This document shows, one piece after another, positions 35,446 through 47,709 of a stretch of 64,000 nucleotides of DNA. Origin of the DNA: Meandrina meandrites (Eukaryota; Cnidaria; Anthozoa; Scleractinia; Meandrinidae); assembly GCA_963693305.1 (NCBI GenBank), contig OY855908.1, forward strand, positions 27,730,305 through 27,794,304, given 5' to 3'. The notes below the pieces were generated by a model. It did not search any database. It was not told the DNA's origin and was given only the letters and a program-made list of their open reading frames with translations. Position 1 is the first letter of the stretch; every line of letters starts with the position of its first letter. The translations under genes and the position numbers were made by a program.

Positions 35446-35770
35446 TTGTTATGCAGAATCCATTTTATACGTTCTCTTCAACAGCATTGGTCGTTAATTC
35501 CTCGCTAGCCGAAAAAACCCATAAAATCGCAAAATACCTCCCAAAAGAAAAAAGATAAGTGAACTTTATTTATCTGGCTTACAGTAGATCACAATTTGGG
35601 ATTAAAAGATGCAAAATCCAGTATTTTATGGAGCATTTCTTGCGATCAGTTGGATCAAGCCGAGGTCAGTCGTTACAAATTACAGTGAATGTATGAGATC
35701 AAATAGCGCGTACCGTGACGCTTACGTCACACGGTCTCAAACACAGAGCCTTGTCTGCCTGTGAGTCCAC

Positions 35771-36974
35771 GATGGCTTTATTCGAGGATGCATCGATTGT
35801 GCTGGTAATTATACAAAAAATACTTTAAAAATTCCTCGTCGAGTACATTTTAAATTCTCAAGCTGAAGTATTCACTACAGTACAAATAAGAACAACGGCT
35901 AATCTACAGAATACAAGGCCATCTATTTGCATGTCATTGAACAAGAATGGCGTCTATTGTGTTATAGCTCGTTCTCTTAAGCGTTCCGGTCCGACCATGT
36001 AAAAGAGGTGGTTCAGGGTGACCTTGAATTCTGTAGTTGCTCCATTTCTTCAATAGGCCTTATGGCGATAGTCCTCATGTTTGTTTTTACGTTAAAATTA
36101 GCCACGTGATTTGGAGAGGGAAAACAAGCTTAAAATCAATCAATTTTGCTGGTTTATTATTATGCCCGATATATTTTTTTCTTGTTGTGACGCTTTGGTT
36201 TCAGTATTGTAATTGCGGTGAAAATAATCTAAGCTTTACGTAATTTCGGCACTTTTATGCATAGAAAAATGGCTTGCATATTAAACGATACCATTTCAAT
36301 GTTTGCCCCTGGTAGACAACGTGGCTAATTTGCATCACATCATGGCCGCAATTGTGAATATGGTCTATTTTTATAGTCTTCTCTAAACTAAAGTTGTACG
36401 ATTGGTGAATGTTTAGATTCCATTAGACTGACTTGCTAAGAAAATGGCGAAATCCAAGACGTCATATGACATCACATTTGTCAAAGATTAGACCAACAAA
36501 AATCATTTTTGAGAGTGAAGGAACGCTTTCTACTCAATCAATGCAAACTAATCTTACTGTGTATTAACAGAGCGAAAAGGGGGTTCCATCAACCTCCCTC
36601 CCCCTCTTGTACAACGGGGGTATGAATTTGCTTGTACATCCGATGGTTAAACCGGAAAACGGCACAACGACATTCCAAAACGTTTGTCTGAATTTCCTCG
36701 TTGGGAACTCCATCTACGTGTTGGAGTCGCTGCACACTAAACAAGATTGTGTTCAATATTGCACTTTAAGATGCACCTTTTAGCAATAAAACATGATTTT
36801 CCTTTAAATTTTGTTCCAACAACAAAGCAGCTTGTTTTGCCATCGGTGGCGCTCTTAAAGTACGGAAATTCTGGACTTTGCTGAAATGTGAAATCAAATG
36901 CTGCACTGATGACAACTGCAACTCCCACACTCCAACCTTGTCACAAGCTGCAATCACTGTGTTTACACCAGACG
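35771..36974 (+). pseudogene. Relic LU domain (two degenerate exons)
   Basis: About 34 nt at 35771-35804 match only the end of an LU first exon (GFIRGCIDCAG-like) followed by GTAATT. A second-exon match covers about 36819-36974 (KAACF..., WTLLKCEIKCC, CN, FTPDG) and ends at GTAATA. The acceptor of the second exon is damaged: the usual CCAG plus Asp codon region reads CCAACAAC, lacking AG and about one base. No signal exon, other domains or GPI exon adjoin it. It is best read as debris of a former gene 3-like copy lying between the Polinton-like element and gene 3. Confidence 0.7.
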
Positions 36975-38040
36975 GTAATACAAATATCCAGGAATTTTGC
37001 TATACGCAAATCCATGGGTTTTAGAATGTAATATTCCTGCTGTCCTTCATACACAGAGATAAATCATGCAGTAAAATGGTAGATGCTATCCACGGATAAA
37101 TTAATAAAATAAGATAAGTTGCTTTGGGGACGGGCGGTTACTTTAAAGGGGCGCTGTCATAGAGATTTTGCTGCAATTGTTTGAAAACTTTGCCAAAATT
37201 ATGGCTGAGTTCCTTCGTTCTTATCAGTAAAATGCACCTAAAACGTTAGGCCCGTGGTGAAAATATTGAATTATTGAAGGAAGAGTAAAGTGTAATGAGT
37301 TTTTAGTAATTTTCCCAATCAACAATGGAAGAATTTAAAAATGTCTGCTCGTTGAACCTTAAAAGGTAATACGACCTGATTCATCTGCGAGGTGGTGGTC
37401 ACGTAATAGCATGCTTAATGATCGTGTGACGCAATCTCCAAACACCAGTATGCTGTGCAACAGTGCATCCCAAAATATGAAGTAGCACAGCGCCCTGCAG
37501 TAGCGTTGCTTCGTATGTCGTATCACGTTCGCGGCTTTTTGTCTCGTTTCCTCGGTACTTTTTTTCTTTTTTGGATTTGATGTGAACTATTTTTACAAGG
37601 GGACTACTATCCAATCAGAAGAATGCTCGTAACCACAATGTCAACACGTTGTACCAACGGCAAACAGTCTCGTAAAAATATGCTCTTCAAATACCGAAAG
37701 ATAATCTTCAGCAACACCAAAAATTATTGAGATACATTACAAATAGAAATATCTGACGATTTCAATGCTTTTGAATTCGATAAAAGCGATGTATTGGCGA
37801 AAAATATAAAGTGAGCTCTTTCCGTGATCAATTATTAAGTGTCTTAACTAAACGTTCTAGCTATATTCTGAGAAAGAAGAAAGTTCCCACTAATGAGCGC
37901 AAGCAAAGACACCATCCCTTCGCGTGTGTCGTGTTTGCTGGCACGGAAACCAGGTAAAAGAGCAAGAGAAGGGCAAATTAGGAAACGAAACACTATTTCT
38001 TTTTGAAATAGCTGCTTGTTAATAATAAGAGTTAGGCCCA
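36975..38040. other. No gene identified
   Basis: Intergenic DNA between the LU relic and the 38042 element. It includes the inverted copy (about 37855-38020) of the repeat at 17222-17412. Confidence 0.5.
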
Positions 38041-38041
38041 G

Positions 38042-38616
38042 TTCAAACGTCGAACTTTTCATGACCCCATACCTATTTGGATCGACCCAAATAATTAAGT
38101 TCGGCTGGTTGATTCGAAATGTTCATGTGCCGAACTCATTCGGCGACCAGAGGAAAACAATGACTTCTCCAGTTGCACACTTTAATGCAAAGAATAAAGA
38201 ACACTGTTTAATGGAAGGGCATATTTCCTTGTTTAAAATGAAATACAAACAGCAGTTTTTGAAGTACAGTCGCCAGGGTGAGGCTTCAGTTAATTTCTTC
38301 AGTATCGATCAATTCGGTAAATTTAACTGCTACCATTAGCTTCTAGTCTTGTTATTTTTTTGTTTCCTTTTATATAGATATATAAAAGCAAAAGACGAAA
38401 CAGGATGCGAATGCAATCCGATAATACAGAGTTTGAACGTTGGAAAACGTGCAATCTTGATTATTGTAGCGATCCAGAGCGTTTCGTCGCGCCTAAATGT
38501 TATGCATTACCGCTTCCATGACAGCTCACTCGCCAATCACAAACCTTCTTATATTTACAAATGCATTAGCGTAATTTATGCATTTGGTTCGGTACATGAA
38601 AAGTTCGACGTTTGAA
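38042..38616. mobile_element. Inverted-repeat element family copy upstream of gene 3
   Basis: Has 22-bp perfect inverted ends (38042-38063 and 38595-38616; core CGTCGAACTTTTCATG). It defines the ends of this family best. Another fragment with the same end sequence lies at about 38685-38795. Confidence 0.65.
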
Positions 38617-39264
38617 TCGGAGTCGCTCCTCAGTCGCTCCACAGTCGATCTGACCGACTGGCCATGTCGAACTTAATTCTGGGGTCGACCCAAATTACAT
38701 CTGTCGAACTTAATTGATTCAAACGTCGATCTATTCATGTACTTAATTGCGGCTATTAGGTTCGGTACATGACAAGATCGACGTTTGAACCGGGCCTTAT
38801 TAGGTACCAAGAAAAAAACGCGCTGGCATTCGCAAAAAAGAAAAAAAAACGAATTTCCGGCTTTCTTGGAATTCACGTTTTTGTGACGAGTTATATATCC
38901 AGGGTTTTCCCAGAAAGCTTGCATGACACTGTTTTCCTGCTTTTCTTGGAAAATGACGTTCATCTTTCCAAGAATGCAGGGCATTTGCGACCCTTTCTGG
39001 CACTTTGTACTCAGAAAAGCCAATTTATATAAAGACACGCTTAGAAACGGTCTCCCTCTGTTTCTCCCTGCTTCCGGTCCAGTGGTTAAATACCTGAGCA
39101 CGTACTACTATGGTGGCAGTTTTTCTCGGAAAGAAAATATGAATAACGTAAACATCAACGCGCCGAAGCAATGCGCCCTGATTGGTTGAATTCCGTCAAG
39201 GTGTGTTCATGTCGGCGAGAATGCAAAGGCTGTTTGCCATTTAGCCGTTCATAATCCTCCGAGG

Positions 39265-39289
39265 CACACCTCAAAGTAGCGATCTCTAA
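39265..39289 (+). promoter_or_regulatory. Diverged promoter block before gene 3
   Basis: CACACCTCAAAGTAGCGATC followed by TCTAA resembles the blocks before the gene 4 signal exons and lies 59 bp upstream of the gene 3 start codon. Confidence 0.35.
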
Positions 39290-39347
39290 CTGAAATCCAG
39301 CGTCACAGTTGATGTTCCTGAAGAAAGTTCTATAATTGAAAGCTGCA

Positions 39348-42300
39348 ATGGCAATTATAGATGTTGTTGCTTTTATAACAATCTTCTGCTTTATTGTAAA
39401 CGCAGCTGGTAAGTAGCTATTTGTTTCAGAAGAATTTCCGCTTTATGCATCAGTTTAGTTTTAGTTTTCATCACTTTTGTCGCCGTGGAAGCACTGCTTT
39501 CAAATAATTTATATTTTATGTAGAGGAGCAGTTGTCGCATGGTTGGCTTGCCGGACTCCGGATCGAGCAACCTTGGTTCGGCGAGACCGTCACTGCGTTG
39601 TCTTCGTTGTGTTCTTGAGCAAGCTAGACACTTTCAATACTCTCACAGTGCCTCTCTCCCGTGGTGTCTAAATGACTACGTCGGTCGAATCTAAATGCTG
39701 GGGTAGTCCTGCGATGGACTAGCATCCCATACATGGAACTAGAGATCTATACTCTTAGTCGCTTCATGCTACAGAAACCGGGATTAGCGCAGGCCTAATG
39801 GCCTACTAGACCCGAACGCCGAGTGTGTAGGCAACCTGAATCGGTGCTTGAAGCGTAACTGTAGACGACCCTTGTAGAAATGTTTGACTAGCATACTTCT
39901 GTTATTTCTTCATATTGCACATAGTTTCTTCTTAGTGCACTAGCCGGCATAAACATACCTATATTCTTCCTAGACACAATTTACTACTAGCGTCACTAGC
40001 TGCTGAACAGGTTAAACATATTTTAAAAAACACCGTTGGACAAATATATCTGCCGGGGACGAGAAATTGCTTTTTAGTTGTCATTTGGTTATTTCATTCT
40101 TTTAGCTGCTGGTCCAAAAGAGTGCCATGCTTGTGCCGAGCGTGATGAATCTACTTGCTCCGCGAATCAGCTAAGCCAAACTTGTGCCACGGATCGAAAT
40201 TCACTCGGTACAACCCACTGTGCTTCTGCGGTTGGCAAATACAGGGATCAGTCTGGAATAGTTCAGGATGGCTTTATTCGAGGCTGTATTGACTGTGCAG
40301 GTAAATGAAGGTTTATGTAGATAAAAAATGCCTTTGGCGGAAAGTATTCTTACGATACAATGCTCCACCGTCATCTCAGCTATTAACTGAGACACTACTT
40401 AGAATGTTGTATGGGAGAGAATTCAGTGAGAATTCAACATGTTGAGTCTTGACCAGATTATTAGGGAGCTTAAGCAAACTACGACGGCAACGGCAACGAG
40501 AACGTCACCAAACAAAAGGTTTAATGAGCAGAACAATAGCTCTGCACGTGCGTTTTGAATCGTGGTACATTTCTTGGCCGTTCTCTGCAAAACAACAACG
40601 CGAGTTCTGCGTATTCTGGACAACGCGAGCCACGACGGTTAATTTTTGATTTTTTCTTTTTGGAGTTGAATGCTCTCTTCACATATTCAGTTGGGGCCAG
40701 TTCTTAAACCGATAGTTGCATTCAATACATCTGGATAATCGCGAGATTCTCGAGTAAAATATAAATTCATTTTTCACCAGGCGTTGTCCTCGGCGTCGCC
40801 GTCGTCATTGCTTAAGCTCCCTATTACTATTGTCTCCACCTCTTCCAACGGCCAAAAGGCTCTTATTAGCGATTAATCTTGGTTTGCCGTTCTATCTTTT
40901 TATTTATTTTTTCTTCTCCAGACAAAAAAGCAGCGTGTTTTGCTCTTGGTGGCGCTCTTAAAGCACGGCAATTCTGGACTTTGCTGAAATGTGAAATCAA
41001 ATGCTGCACTGATGACAATTGTAACACACAGGATCCAACCTTGTCACAGGCTGCAATCACTGTGTTTAAACCAGACGGTAATGCACAATATCGATCTAGG
41101 CTGTTTGCAAAAAAAAAAACCCTTAATCCCATAAGTTACAGAATGTAAAATGCTTTTTTGGCTTTTGTTTTGTAAGAATTAAAACATGTTGGAATATTAA
41201 TTAAGTGATGTGAGCAGCGCTGTCCTGATGTTAAAGGTCATTTTCTCGGAACTAATGCATTTATCAAAGAAGCATTGCATTACGGTTTTTTTTAGCGTCC
41301 ACAATACTAGTTTTTTTAAGGTAGTATAACATCCAAGAAGTAATAAAAATGATGAAAATAATCGAGGGTAATCATGACTGATGGAGATTGAGACGGTTGA
41401 CGAGCAATAGATACCCTTATGATTTATCTGGCAATATTTTGTAAGTATATTTCTTTTTTAATTTTACGCCTCCGTGCTAAAGCAGGACTGATTATTATGA
41501 CCTGTCGAATAACAACTGCGTCATAAACTTATGCCTTATTGGTCACAAATCTCTTGTCATCCAAATAACATTTTCCGAGAAAAACAGGATGCTAAGTCCT
41601 CCTTGAAACACGTTTCTGCTGGGGACAAGAGTTATGTTTCAATTGTCCCTATCTTATTTTATATCATTATGGCAGATGCTGGTCCAACTGAGTGTCACGC
41701 TTGTGCAGAGCGTGATGAGGCTACTTGCACCGCGAATCAGCAAAGCCAAACCTGTGCCACGGATCAAAATTCACTCGGTACAACTCACTGCGGGTCCGCG
41801 GTTGGTAAATACCGGGACAAGGATGGAAAAGTCCAGGATGGCTTTATTCGAGGTTGCATTGATTGTGCAGGTAAATAATCTTCTATTTAAAAGGGAAGTG
41901 TATTTTGAAACCTGCAGACACACCAATGCAAAGCTGGAAATTCAAAGACGTTCCTCAGTCTCGTTTCGGAACTTTAGTCTGGAATAACATTGCAGCGCCC
42001 TTACGAGACAAACCTAAAACAGTTTACCGAAAAACAATTTTCTTTCAGCTGAGGATGACTATGTCGAAATCAATAAAATTGTTGACTTTCTAAAATCTAT
42101 AGCTTAATTTAGTCTTAAATTCATTGTTATTGTTATTTATGAATATGTTATTCACTTATCTCTCTTATCACTATTCTTTTCTTTTCTTTTCTTTAATGCA
42201 GATAAGGTATTACCATTTTGCAAGTTTATTTATTTATTTTTTTATTTTTTTATTTTTTTTTCTTCTTCATTTTCTTCATCTCCCGCCTCGAATAGCTAGG

Positions 42301-43333
42301 CTAATTACGGAAGGTGAAAAATATTGTAAATATGATTTTGAAAATAAAGTTGTTGTCGTTGTTGTTGTTGTGAGTTGTGTTGTTACTGACACTGTGACAC
42401 TGATAAGATTTTTTTTTGATACAAAATTGAAAATGTTGCTTGTTGAGGCGTGAAACTGCGTGCACCAAATTTAAGACTGTGTTGAACGTTGCACTTTTAG
42501 ATGGTCTTTTTATCAATTAATCGTGGTGTATCATTTGTTTAAGATAAAAAAGCAGCGTGTTTTGCACTTGGCGGTGCTCTGAAAGCACGCGAATTCTGGA
42601 CCTTGCTGAAGTGTGGAATCGAATGCTGTACTGGTAACGACTGCAACAACCAGACTACAAGCTTGTCACAAGCTACAATCACTGTGTTCACACCAGACGG
42701 TAATACACTGTGCTAGTACATATTCATTGCAGAGGGTCTGAGTGGGCTTTCACCGATAGCCGAAAAAGTTTAACTGGCAGCTCAGAAATGACGCGTTTTT
42801 AACTGATGGCGGAGATGAAATCTGCCAATTTTGCTAATGGCTGAAATTTTAACTGGTAGCTGAGAACGATCGAAAATTTAACTGTGGTTTATACTGAGAT
42901 TCTAGTTGATCCCATCCAGAGCCTCATTGGAATGATATTGCGTTCCGTCATTATTTTATTATATTTAACGTATTTAATGCTAAATTGTTTTGCATTTCAT
43001 GTTTTTTTTCTTCACTAACCGCGGGCTCTTTTTGACCAATAGTATTAGCGCTACATAAATTTATATTATAATTTTTGATCCATGTGCAAGAAACATGCAC
43101 TTACGCTTTTGGTAACTGTATGGACATACGTGCGGCTAAGAACCGACTACTTTAATTGTTTTATCGCTGTGTACTAATGCTTCAATTTGTATTTTTTTTT
43201 TCTTGTATGTGCTGGTTCACCAATGGTTAAAGGACCAACTGCAGCAGCGAGCCGACATGGCCTGTCTGTGTTGATTAGTGCCGGAGTTCCTGCCATTGCT
43301 CTTGCTTTGGGCAACATCTTGTACCACTTCTAG
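39348..43333 (+). CDS. Gene 3: two-domain Ly6/uPAR (LU) protein with predicted GPI anchor
   Basis: Exons: 39348-39408 (signal peptide, MAIIDVVAFITIFCFIVNAA), 40106-40300, 40922-41077, 41676-41870, 42544-42699, and terminal exon 43233-43333. They join to 287 codons with phase-1 introns. The two LU domains resemble those of gene 4 (CHACAERDE..TC, NSLGTTHC, GFIRGCIDCAG; then KAACFALGGALKAR, WTLLKC, CC, CN) more than those of genes 1 and 2. The terminal exon gives a short linker and a tail VLISAGVPAIALALGNI ending YHF, a credible GPI signal. The expected acceptor for this exon, just before 43215, reads CTG instead of CAG. I placed the start at the next AG (43231-43232), which is in phase and removes six codons. 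A conserved promoter block lies at 39265-39289 and an AATAAA at 43490. Confidence 0.78.
39520..39810 (+). repeat. SINE-like repeat in gene 3 intron 1
   Basis: Starts with a pol III-like head (GTTGTCGCATGGTTGGCTTG, CTCCGGATCGAGC), then TTGTGTTCTTGAGCAAG, GATGGACTAGCATCCCATAC and GCTACAGAAACCGGGATTAG. It provides the uninterrupted reference for the SINE split at 30435/35356. Confidence 0.55.
40464..40821. mobile_element. MITE in gene 3 intron 2
   Basis: Inverted ends GGGAGCTTAAGCAA / TTGCTTAAGCTCCC, flanked by TA (possibly TATTA) on both sides. About 358 bp without coding sequence. Confidence 0.65.
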
Positions 43334-43489
43334 CTGACTTTACTGTACTAAGCATGAAAAAACCAACACCGTGGTTTTTGTCTTTCTATGATAGAAATAA
43401 GCTACCGTGTTTTTTGCAGTTTCTTAACAGTGCACACTACTTTTATCATTTTTTAAAAATATTTGAAGCTTTAACTAGCCAGATATAAT

Positions 43490-43495
43490 AATAAA
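43490..43495 (+). terminator. Polyadenylation signal of gene 3
   Basis: AATAAA about 157 bp after the stop codon. Confidence 0.45.
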
Positions 43496-43499
43496 TAAG

Positions 43500-44880
43500 G
43501 AGTGTTGTCAGTTGAATAGAGTCTGATCACTGTCCAGTAATTCAGCCTTTTGCTTGTGTGATTAAAACTACCAAAGTTGAATTAGAGGATGATATATAGC
43601 TGCGATGTTAGAAGCTGCATTTTTTAATATTTCACACTAATCATAAGCCGTGTGTTACAGAATCATTAAAAGAAAAATGGGCGGCAGAGCAGGGAGTAGC
43701 GGAGCTGTAGCCTCTCCAAACGAAAAATTCGCGTTAAGGTGTCGACAATATCACTAGTGCAGCATAAAATTGGTTTGGCAAAATATTAAGTCTCATAGTA
43801 TACATTTTCTATTTCTGACCACTCAAAAACTACCTAAAAGCACCATGATCATGTGGAGGAATCGTCTGAACAACTGTCTACTTGTTGCAACGATGTTGCT
43901 TGTGCCAACGCGAACTATACAAATGATACTTTGGGAAATTGGAGTAGGGGTATGCGCATGGCTTGGTGTACCATATGAGCCCTCCCCCCCCCCCCCCCCC
44001 CCCTCCTCCAGCGTTTCACAACGCCCACCCCCTCTGATTGTGGCGTCCCAGCAAGCAACAAATTCCTTGTCGAGTATGAGGACAGCAAAGTTAATATCCC
44101 AGTCATTGCGTTACCTTCCTTTGATTTAAGGAAAGCTTAATTTTAAAAGTTAAGAAAATACTTCCACTTCGCCTAACTTTTGCATACATCACACATAGGA
44201 ACAAACCCCTTCTCGAATGTGGAGGGTAAAGCCGTGTTATTAAGTGGCTGCCTCTCTGAAAACTACCCTCTCAAATTCGCGTCAAAAATTATTTTGCTTG
44301 AACTTCTAGCAACTGAAAGACTTCAACGAGGCTTGCTTAGCTCGTTTAAGCCATCATACGTGAAATAAAGGTAATGTGAATGATGATAGCTGCTGCACAT
44401 CGAATAGCTTTTCGTTCATTGACAACTTGTTTACGTGCAACTTGCCAACCATGAACATCGCTCTTTGTTTGATAGCGACCTCCTTTTGTATTATACTTTC
44501 AAATAAGGACACTGCATTTTTAATCATTGAAACAAAACAGCATTTTTGTGGGGGCAAAGCCCGCACATTGGCGTCGACTGAGGGATTTATTTATTTATTT
44601 ATTTGTGCGTGGGTTTGCTTGTGTCACGTGGTCTTCTGCGAAAGAGCCTGAGGCCGGAGACGGGAAAGAAAATGAGAGAGAGCCTGGGGATGAGGTCGGC
44701 GGTGCGTGTCGAGTAGAAATCGGCCATATTGGATTTTGGCGTGTCGTTTCGTGTGGTTTCTTTTTGTACTGTTTAAAAACCGTAGCTGGAGATTCAAAAG
44801 ACTATGGGGATGTCAGTTGAACAATATCGGTCCAGGATCGGCAGTCATGACAACTTTGTTAAAAAACAAAGCTGGTCTTG
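43500..44880. other. Intergenic DNA with a diverged first-exon block
   Basis: A block at about 44360-44550 (CATTGACAACTTG, CCAACCATGAACATCG, TACTTTCAAATAAGG) matches the duplicated promoter-side blocks at 46.5-52 kb. A C-run lies at 43985-44002. No gene is supported. Confidence 0.45.
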
Positions 44881-44886
44881 TCACGT

Positions 44887-45756
44887 ATGAGAGAACAATT
44901 TTGGAACGTGATGTTTATGATGTTTTATTTGAATGTGTTTTACTTACCAACGTTGAAACAAGTTGTTGGACAATACAAAATGTGGAACGAAGTGAAGTTT
45001 TGGTTCACACAAATGACATTCTACAATATTTATAATCGATTGATTATAAGACAAGCAAATGATGTGGAGGAAAATCCAGGCCCTACAATATTTGATATCA
45101 TTGACCCAACAACAACAGTATGTGCTGACTACAGCCAAGGAAATGAATTGCTCTTTGGAGAAAATGCTGGTAAGCAATGTGTAGCAATGTCACTTAGTGC
45201 TATTATTTACCATCATATAGAAGATGTTAATTTGTGGACTTCTTCAACTTTGAATAATATTTTGGGTATTGGAAATAACCTGTACACTTCTATAAGATAT
45301 TCTGTGCGAATAAATGATTATTTGCTCTTAACTGATGTGCCAGGCATTGTTTCACTTTTTGACAAATTGTATACATTACAATACAGTGAGTCGTTAACAG
45401 GAAGTGTGTTTATGACATCTAACGATGGCCCGTTTATGTCTCTTCAAAATTCACTTCAAGAGGTTTTTTCTCAGCAAAACTACAATTGTTGTTTGCTAAC
45501 TATTGGTATTAATACAGTTGCAATTTTTAAAACTTCACAGCAGAGTTTTAAAAGTTTTGACTCTCATTCAAGGGATTTACATGGGATGCCCCATTCATTT
45601 GGGACTTGTACTTTGCTCAGCATTGAAGGACTTGAAAACTTCGTATCATATTTGCAGTTGTCATGCTTACAAACAGGGGTTGTTCCTTTTGAAATCAAAG
45701 GTGTCTTAATCAGTGATAGTCAATCTGATGTGGTACATGTTCATGAGAAAAAGTAA
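44887..45756 (+). pseudogene. 2A (StopGo) peptide plus cysteine-protease-like ORF of a transposable element
   Basis: 289 codons from the ATG at 44887. After an N-terminal region of about 57 residues comes DVEENPGP (about residues 59-66), the consensus 2A motif at which the ribosome skips the Gly-Pro bond. The downstream product has GKQCVAMSLSAI (Cys about 98) and FDSHSRDLHGMP (Asp about 225, His about 227), an arrangement like herpesvirus-tegument or OTU-type deubiquitinating proteases. Related domains occur in Helitron-type proteins of invertebrates (from general knowledge). Coding potential continues in another frame for about 30 codons after the stop (RKRSDERYEKRQKASF), so a frameshift truncates it. 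Function in the element is unknown. Confidence 0.6.
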
Positions 45757-46166
45757 CCCAAAAGAATCTGTTAACTTAAAGAGAAAGCGTTCAGATGAAA
45801 GATATGAAAAACGTCAAAAAGCGTCCTTTTTTGATCTTGCTTAAACTGCAAAACAGGGTAAATTTCGCGAGTAGAAATTACTGCGGCTACTAAATTTGGC
45901 GATTTGCAAAAAATCGCAAAGATTATTTCCCGCAATAAATAGCAGCCTTAAGGTGATTGAATGTACTAAATGAATTCACAAAAAAGAATCAAATTTGAAA
46001 TTATCAAGCCCCCACACGTACGCATTGCGGACCTATTTTTGCTATTGTCACTGCTAGTTACATTGGTCTCAGTATTAAGACGCCTCAACGCGTAGCTCAT
46101 TCCATGCTAATCGTAAGGACTATGTATTCGTATACTTACAGCGTGGACGATTCTAGGCCTGCAAAC

Positions 46167-46208
46167 ATGAAGATTGTGGCTTACTTTGCAATTTTCTGCC
46201 TTGTATGA
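46167..46208 (+). pseudogene. Broken signal-peptide exon of an LU gene
   Basis: The reading frame starts MKIVAYFAIFC like the functional signal exons but meets TGA after 13 codons and has no GT donor at the expected point. It follows a decayed copy of the promoter block near 46075-46100. It is one of four signal-exon copies between 46 and 52 kb. Confidence 0.65.
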
Positions 46209-47271
46209 TAAACGGATGATCTGTCTGACATTGCCATAAAAAATGTTCTAATCGACTATGGCTAGTTCCCGTGGGGAAATAGATAGTACAAATGCAACGT
46301 ACATTTGAAGGATTTGTCTCTGGAGATCAACACATAAATTCTCGTGACCCGTATGTCTTACTTGGCATTTATCTAATACGAGGAGAAATTAGTGTTTTAA
46401 TCACCGTGACTAATCTAATGCTTTACAAGCAGTTTACGAATCAAATGCTCCACCAACAGTACATTCACCCTTCTTATTTGTTTTTAATTGCAGAATTTTT
46501 TTAAATCATTGTACGTAAAAATAAAGATGGTGTCAATGACAATAGATGCTGCATATAAATTTAATTTATTGACAACAACATTGCTTACTACTGATCAACC
46601 ATAACTTTGTGCTTTGTTCAAAAACGACTTCCTGTCGTATTTATAATTATACTTTCAAACAAGGACACTTTTAATCAATGAGCGAAACTAACAACTTTGT
46701 TATTGTCGCGTTAAATATATTGACGTAGATCATGCACAGCGACACGTACACCTCAAGAACAGCGGAGATGGATACCAACAGCATATTCGCCGTCTCCCTG
46801 GGTTCTAGTCATTGTCCCTTCTTTAAACTAAAGATTAACTAAATTTTGAGAGTCCAGAAAATATTCCCAGTTCGCGCAACTTTCTTGTTTTATACGCCCC
46901 ATGCAGGAACCCTTCCCAAAATTAATGTAGAGAGTAAAGATTTTGTTAAATATTGATAATTAGCCCTCGCTGAATAACTGTTTTTGCGAATAGTATTCTT
47001 CGGTGAGCGTTAAGTTCTAGTGATGAATTGTTGAACAAACACAAACGTGCAAATAGTTATAATTCTAGGAATTCCTTAACTAAACGTTTCAGTGGTTCTG
47101 ATCTTTAAAACTGATATAATAGTAAATAAATTTACTTTATTTTTTTGGTAAGCTTGTTTGCAGACTTTTTAAGTCAATATACGCGAAAATAAAGGTGGAA
47201 TGGTAGGCAGATGCAATAAAGCTGAATACGTCCGAAATAAAGAATTAAACAAAAAAGAATCAACCATAAGG

Positions 47272-47390
47272 GAACCCGAAAAACTCTGGGCCCTAGCTGG
47301 GATTCGAACCCACAACCCTCTGTGTTCTAGATCGGATGCTCTAACCACTGAGCTACTGAAGACTGGACGGTGAGCGAGGGTCAGTATTCG
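47272..47390 (-). repeat. tRNA-derived SINE
   Basis: On the minus strand: A-box-like TAGCTCAGTGGTTAGAGCA and B-box GGGTTCGAATCCC with tRNA-like spacing, but the anticodon stem does not pair. It interrupts one of the promoter-side blocks. Confidence 0.55.
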
Positions 47391-47586
47391 TGTGCGTATG
47401 CACGTACGAACTGTATCATGCAGCCACGCAGTCTCTCTCGGATGGAATAAGCTTGGGTTTATTGACGACGACACTTACAACTGGCCAACCATAAACATTG
47501 CCCTTTGTTTAAAAGCGACTTCCTGTGCTTCCAAATAGATCAACAAGTTTGTTATTACCACTGAATATATTGGCATTAGTGTTTAG

Positions 47587-47616
47587 ACACACCTCAAGGT
47601 GCAGTTCATCTCTACT
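47587..47616 (+). promoter_or_regulatory. Conserved promoter block before the 47658 signal exon
   Basis: The block core is ACACCTCAAGGTG followed by AGTTCATCTCTACT. It recurs 35-60 bp before signal exons: here, at 48937-48964 and more diverged at 39265-39289; decayed versions lie near 46080 and 51785. An AATATATTG run lies about 20-30 bp upstream of most copies. Conservation at constant spacing suggests a core promoter or 5' UTR. Confidence 0.45.
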
Positions 47617-47657
47617 CATTCACGTGGGACAAGCTCTGTGAAGCTATGGTTGCAAAC

Positions 47658-47709
47658 ATGAAGATTGTGGTTTACCTTGCAATTTTGTGCTTTATTGAAA
47701 ACACAGTTG
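47658..47709 (+). CDS. Alternative or orphan signal-peptide exon upstream of gene 4
   Basis: The exon encodes MKIVVYLAILCFIENTV and ends in phase 1 at GTAAGTA, exactly like the other signal exons of the array. It sits 42 bp after a copy of the promoter block (47587-47616). The next intact LU acceptor is at 53303, so it could splice to gene 4 as an alternative first exon. It could equally be the surviving 5' end of a gene whose body was lost. Sequence alone does not decide. Confidence 0.55.

Larger units (their letters stand above)
46210..47657. repeat. Array of duplicated promoter-side blocks
   Basis: A roughly 200-bp block (AATAAAGGTGGTG, TTATTGACAAC, CCAACCATAAAC, TTCCTGTCGTATTTATA, TTTGTTATTG, AATATATTG) recurs with variation at about 44370, 46520, 47180 plus 47460, 48310, 48770 and 50260. 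Only some copies are followed by a signal-peptide exon. They look like serial duplications of the 5' end of a gene 4-like gene. Confidence 0.6.

Noticed and set aside
37399..39101. Several 70-142-codon frames between the LU relic and gene 3
   Set aside because: They overlap repeats on both strands and show no domain or splice context.
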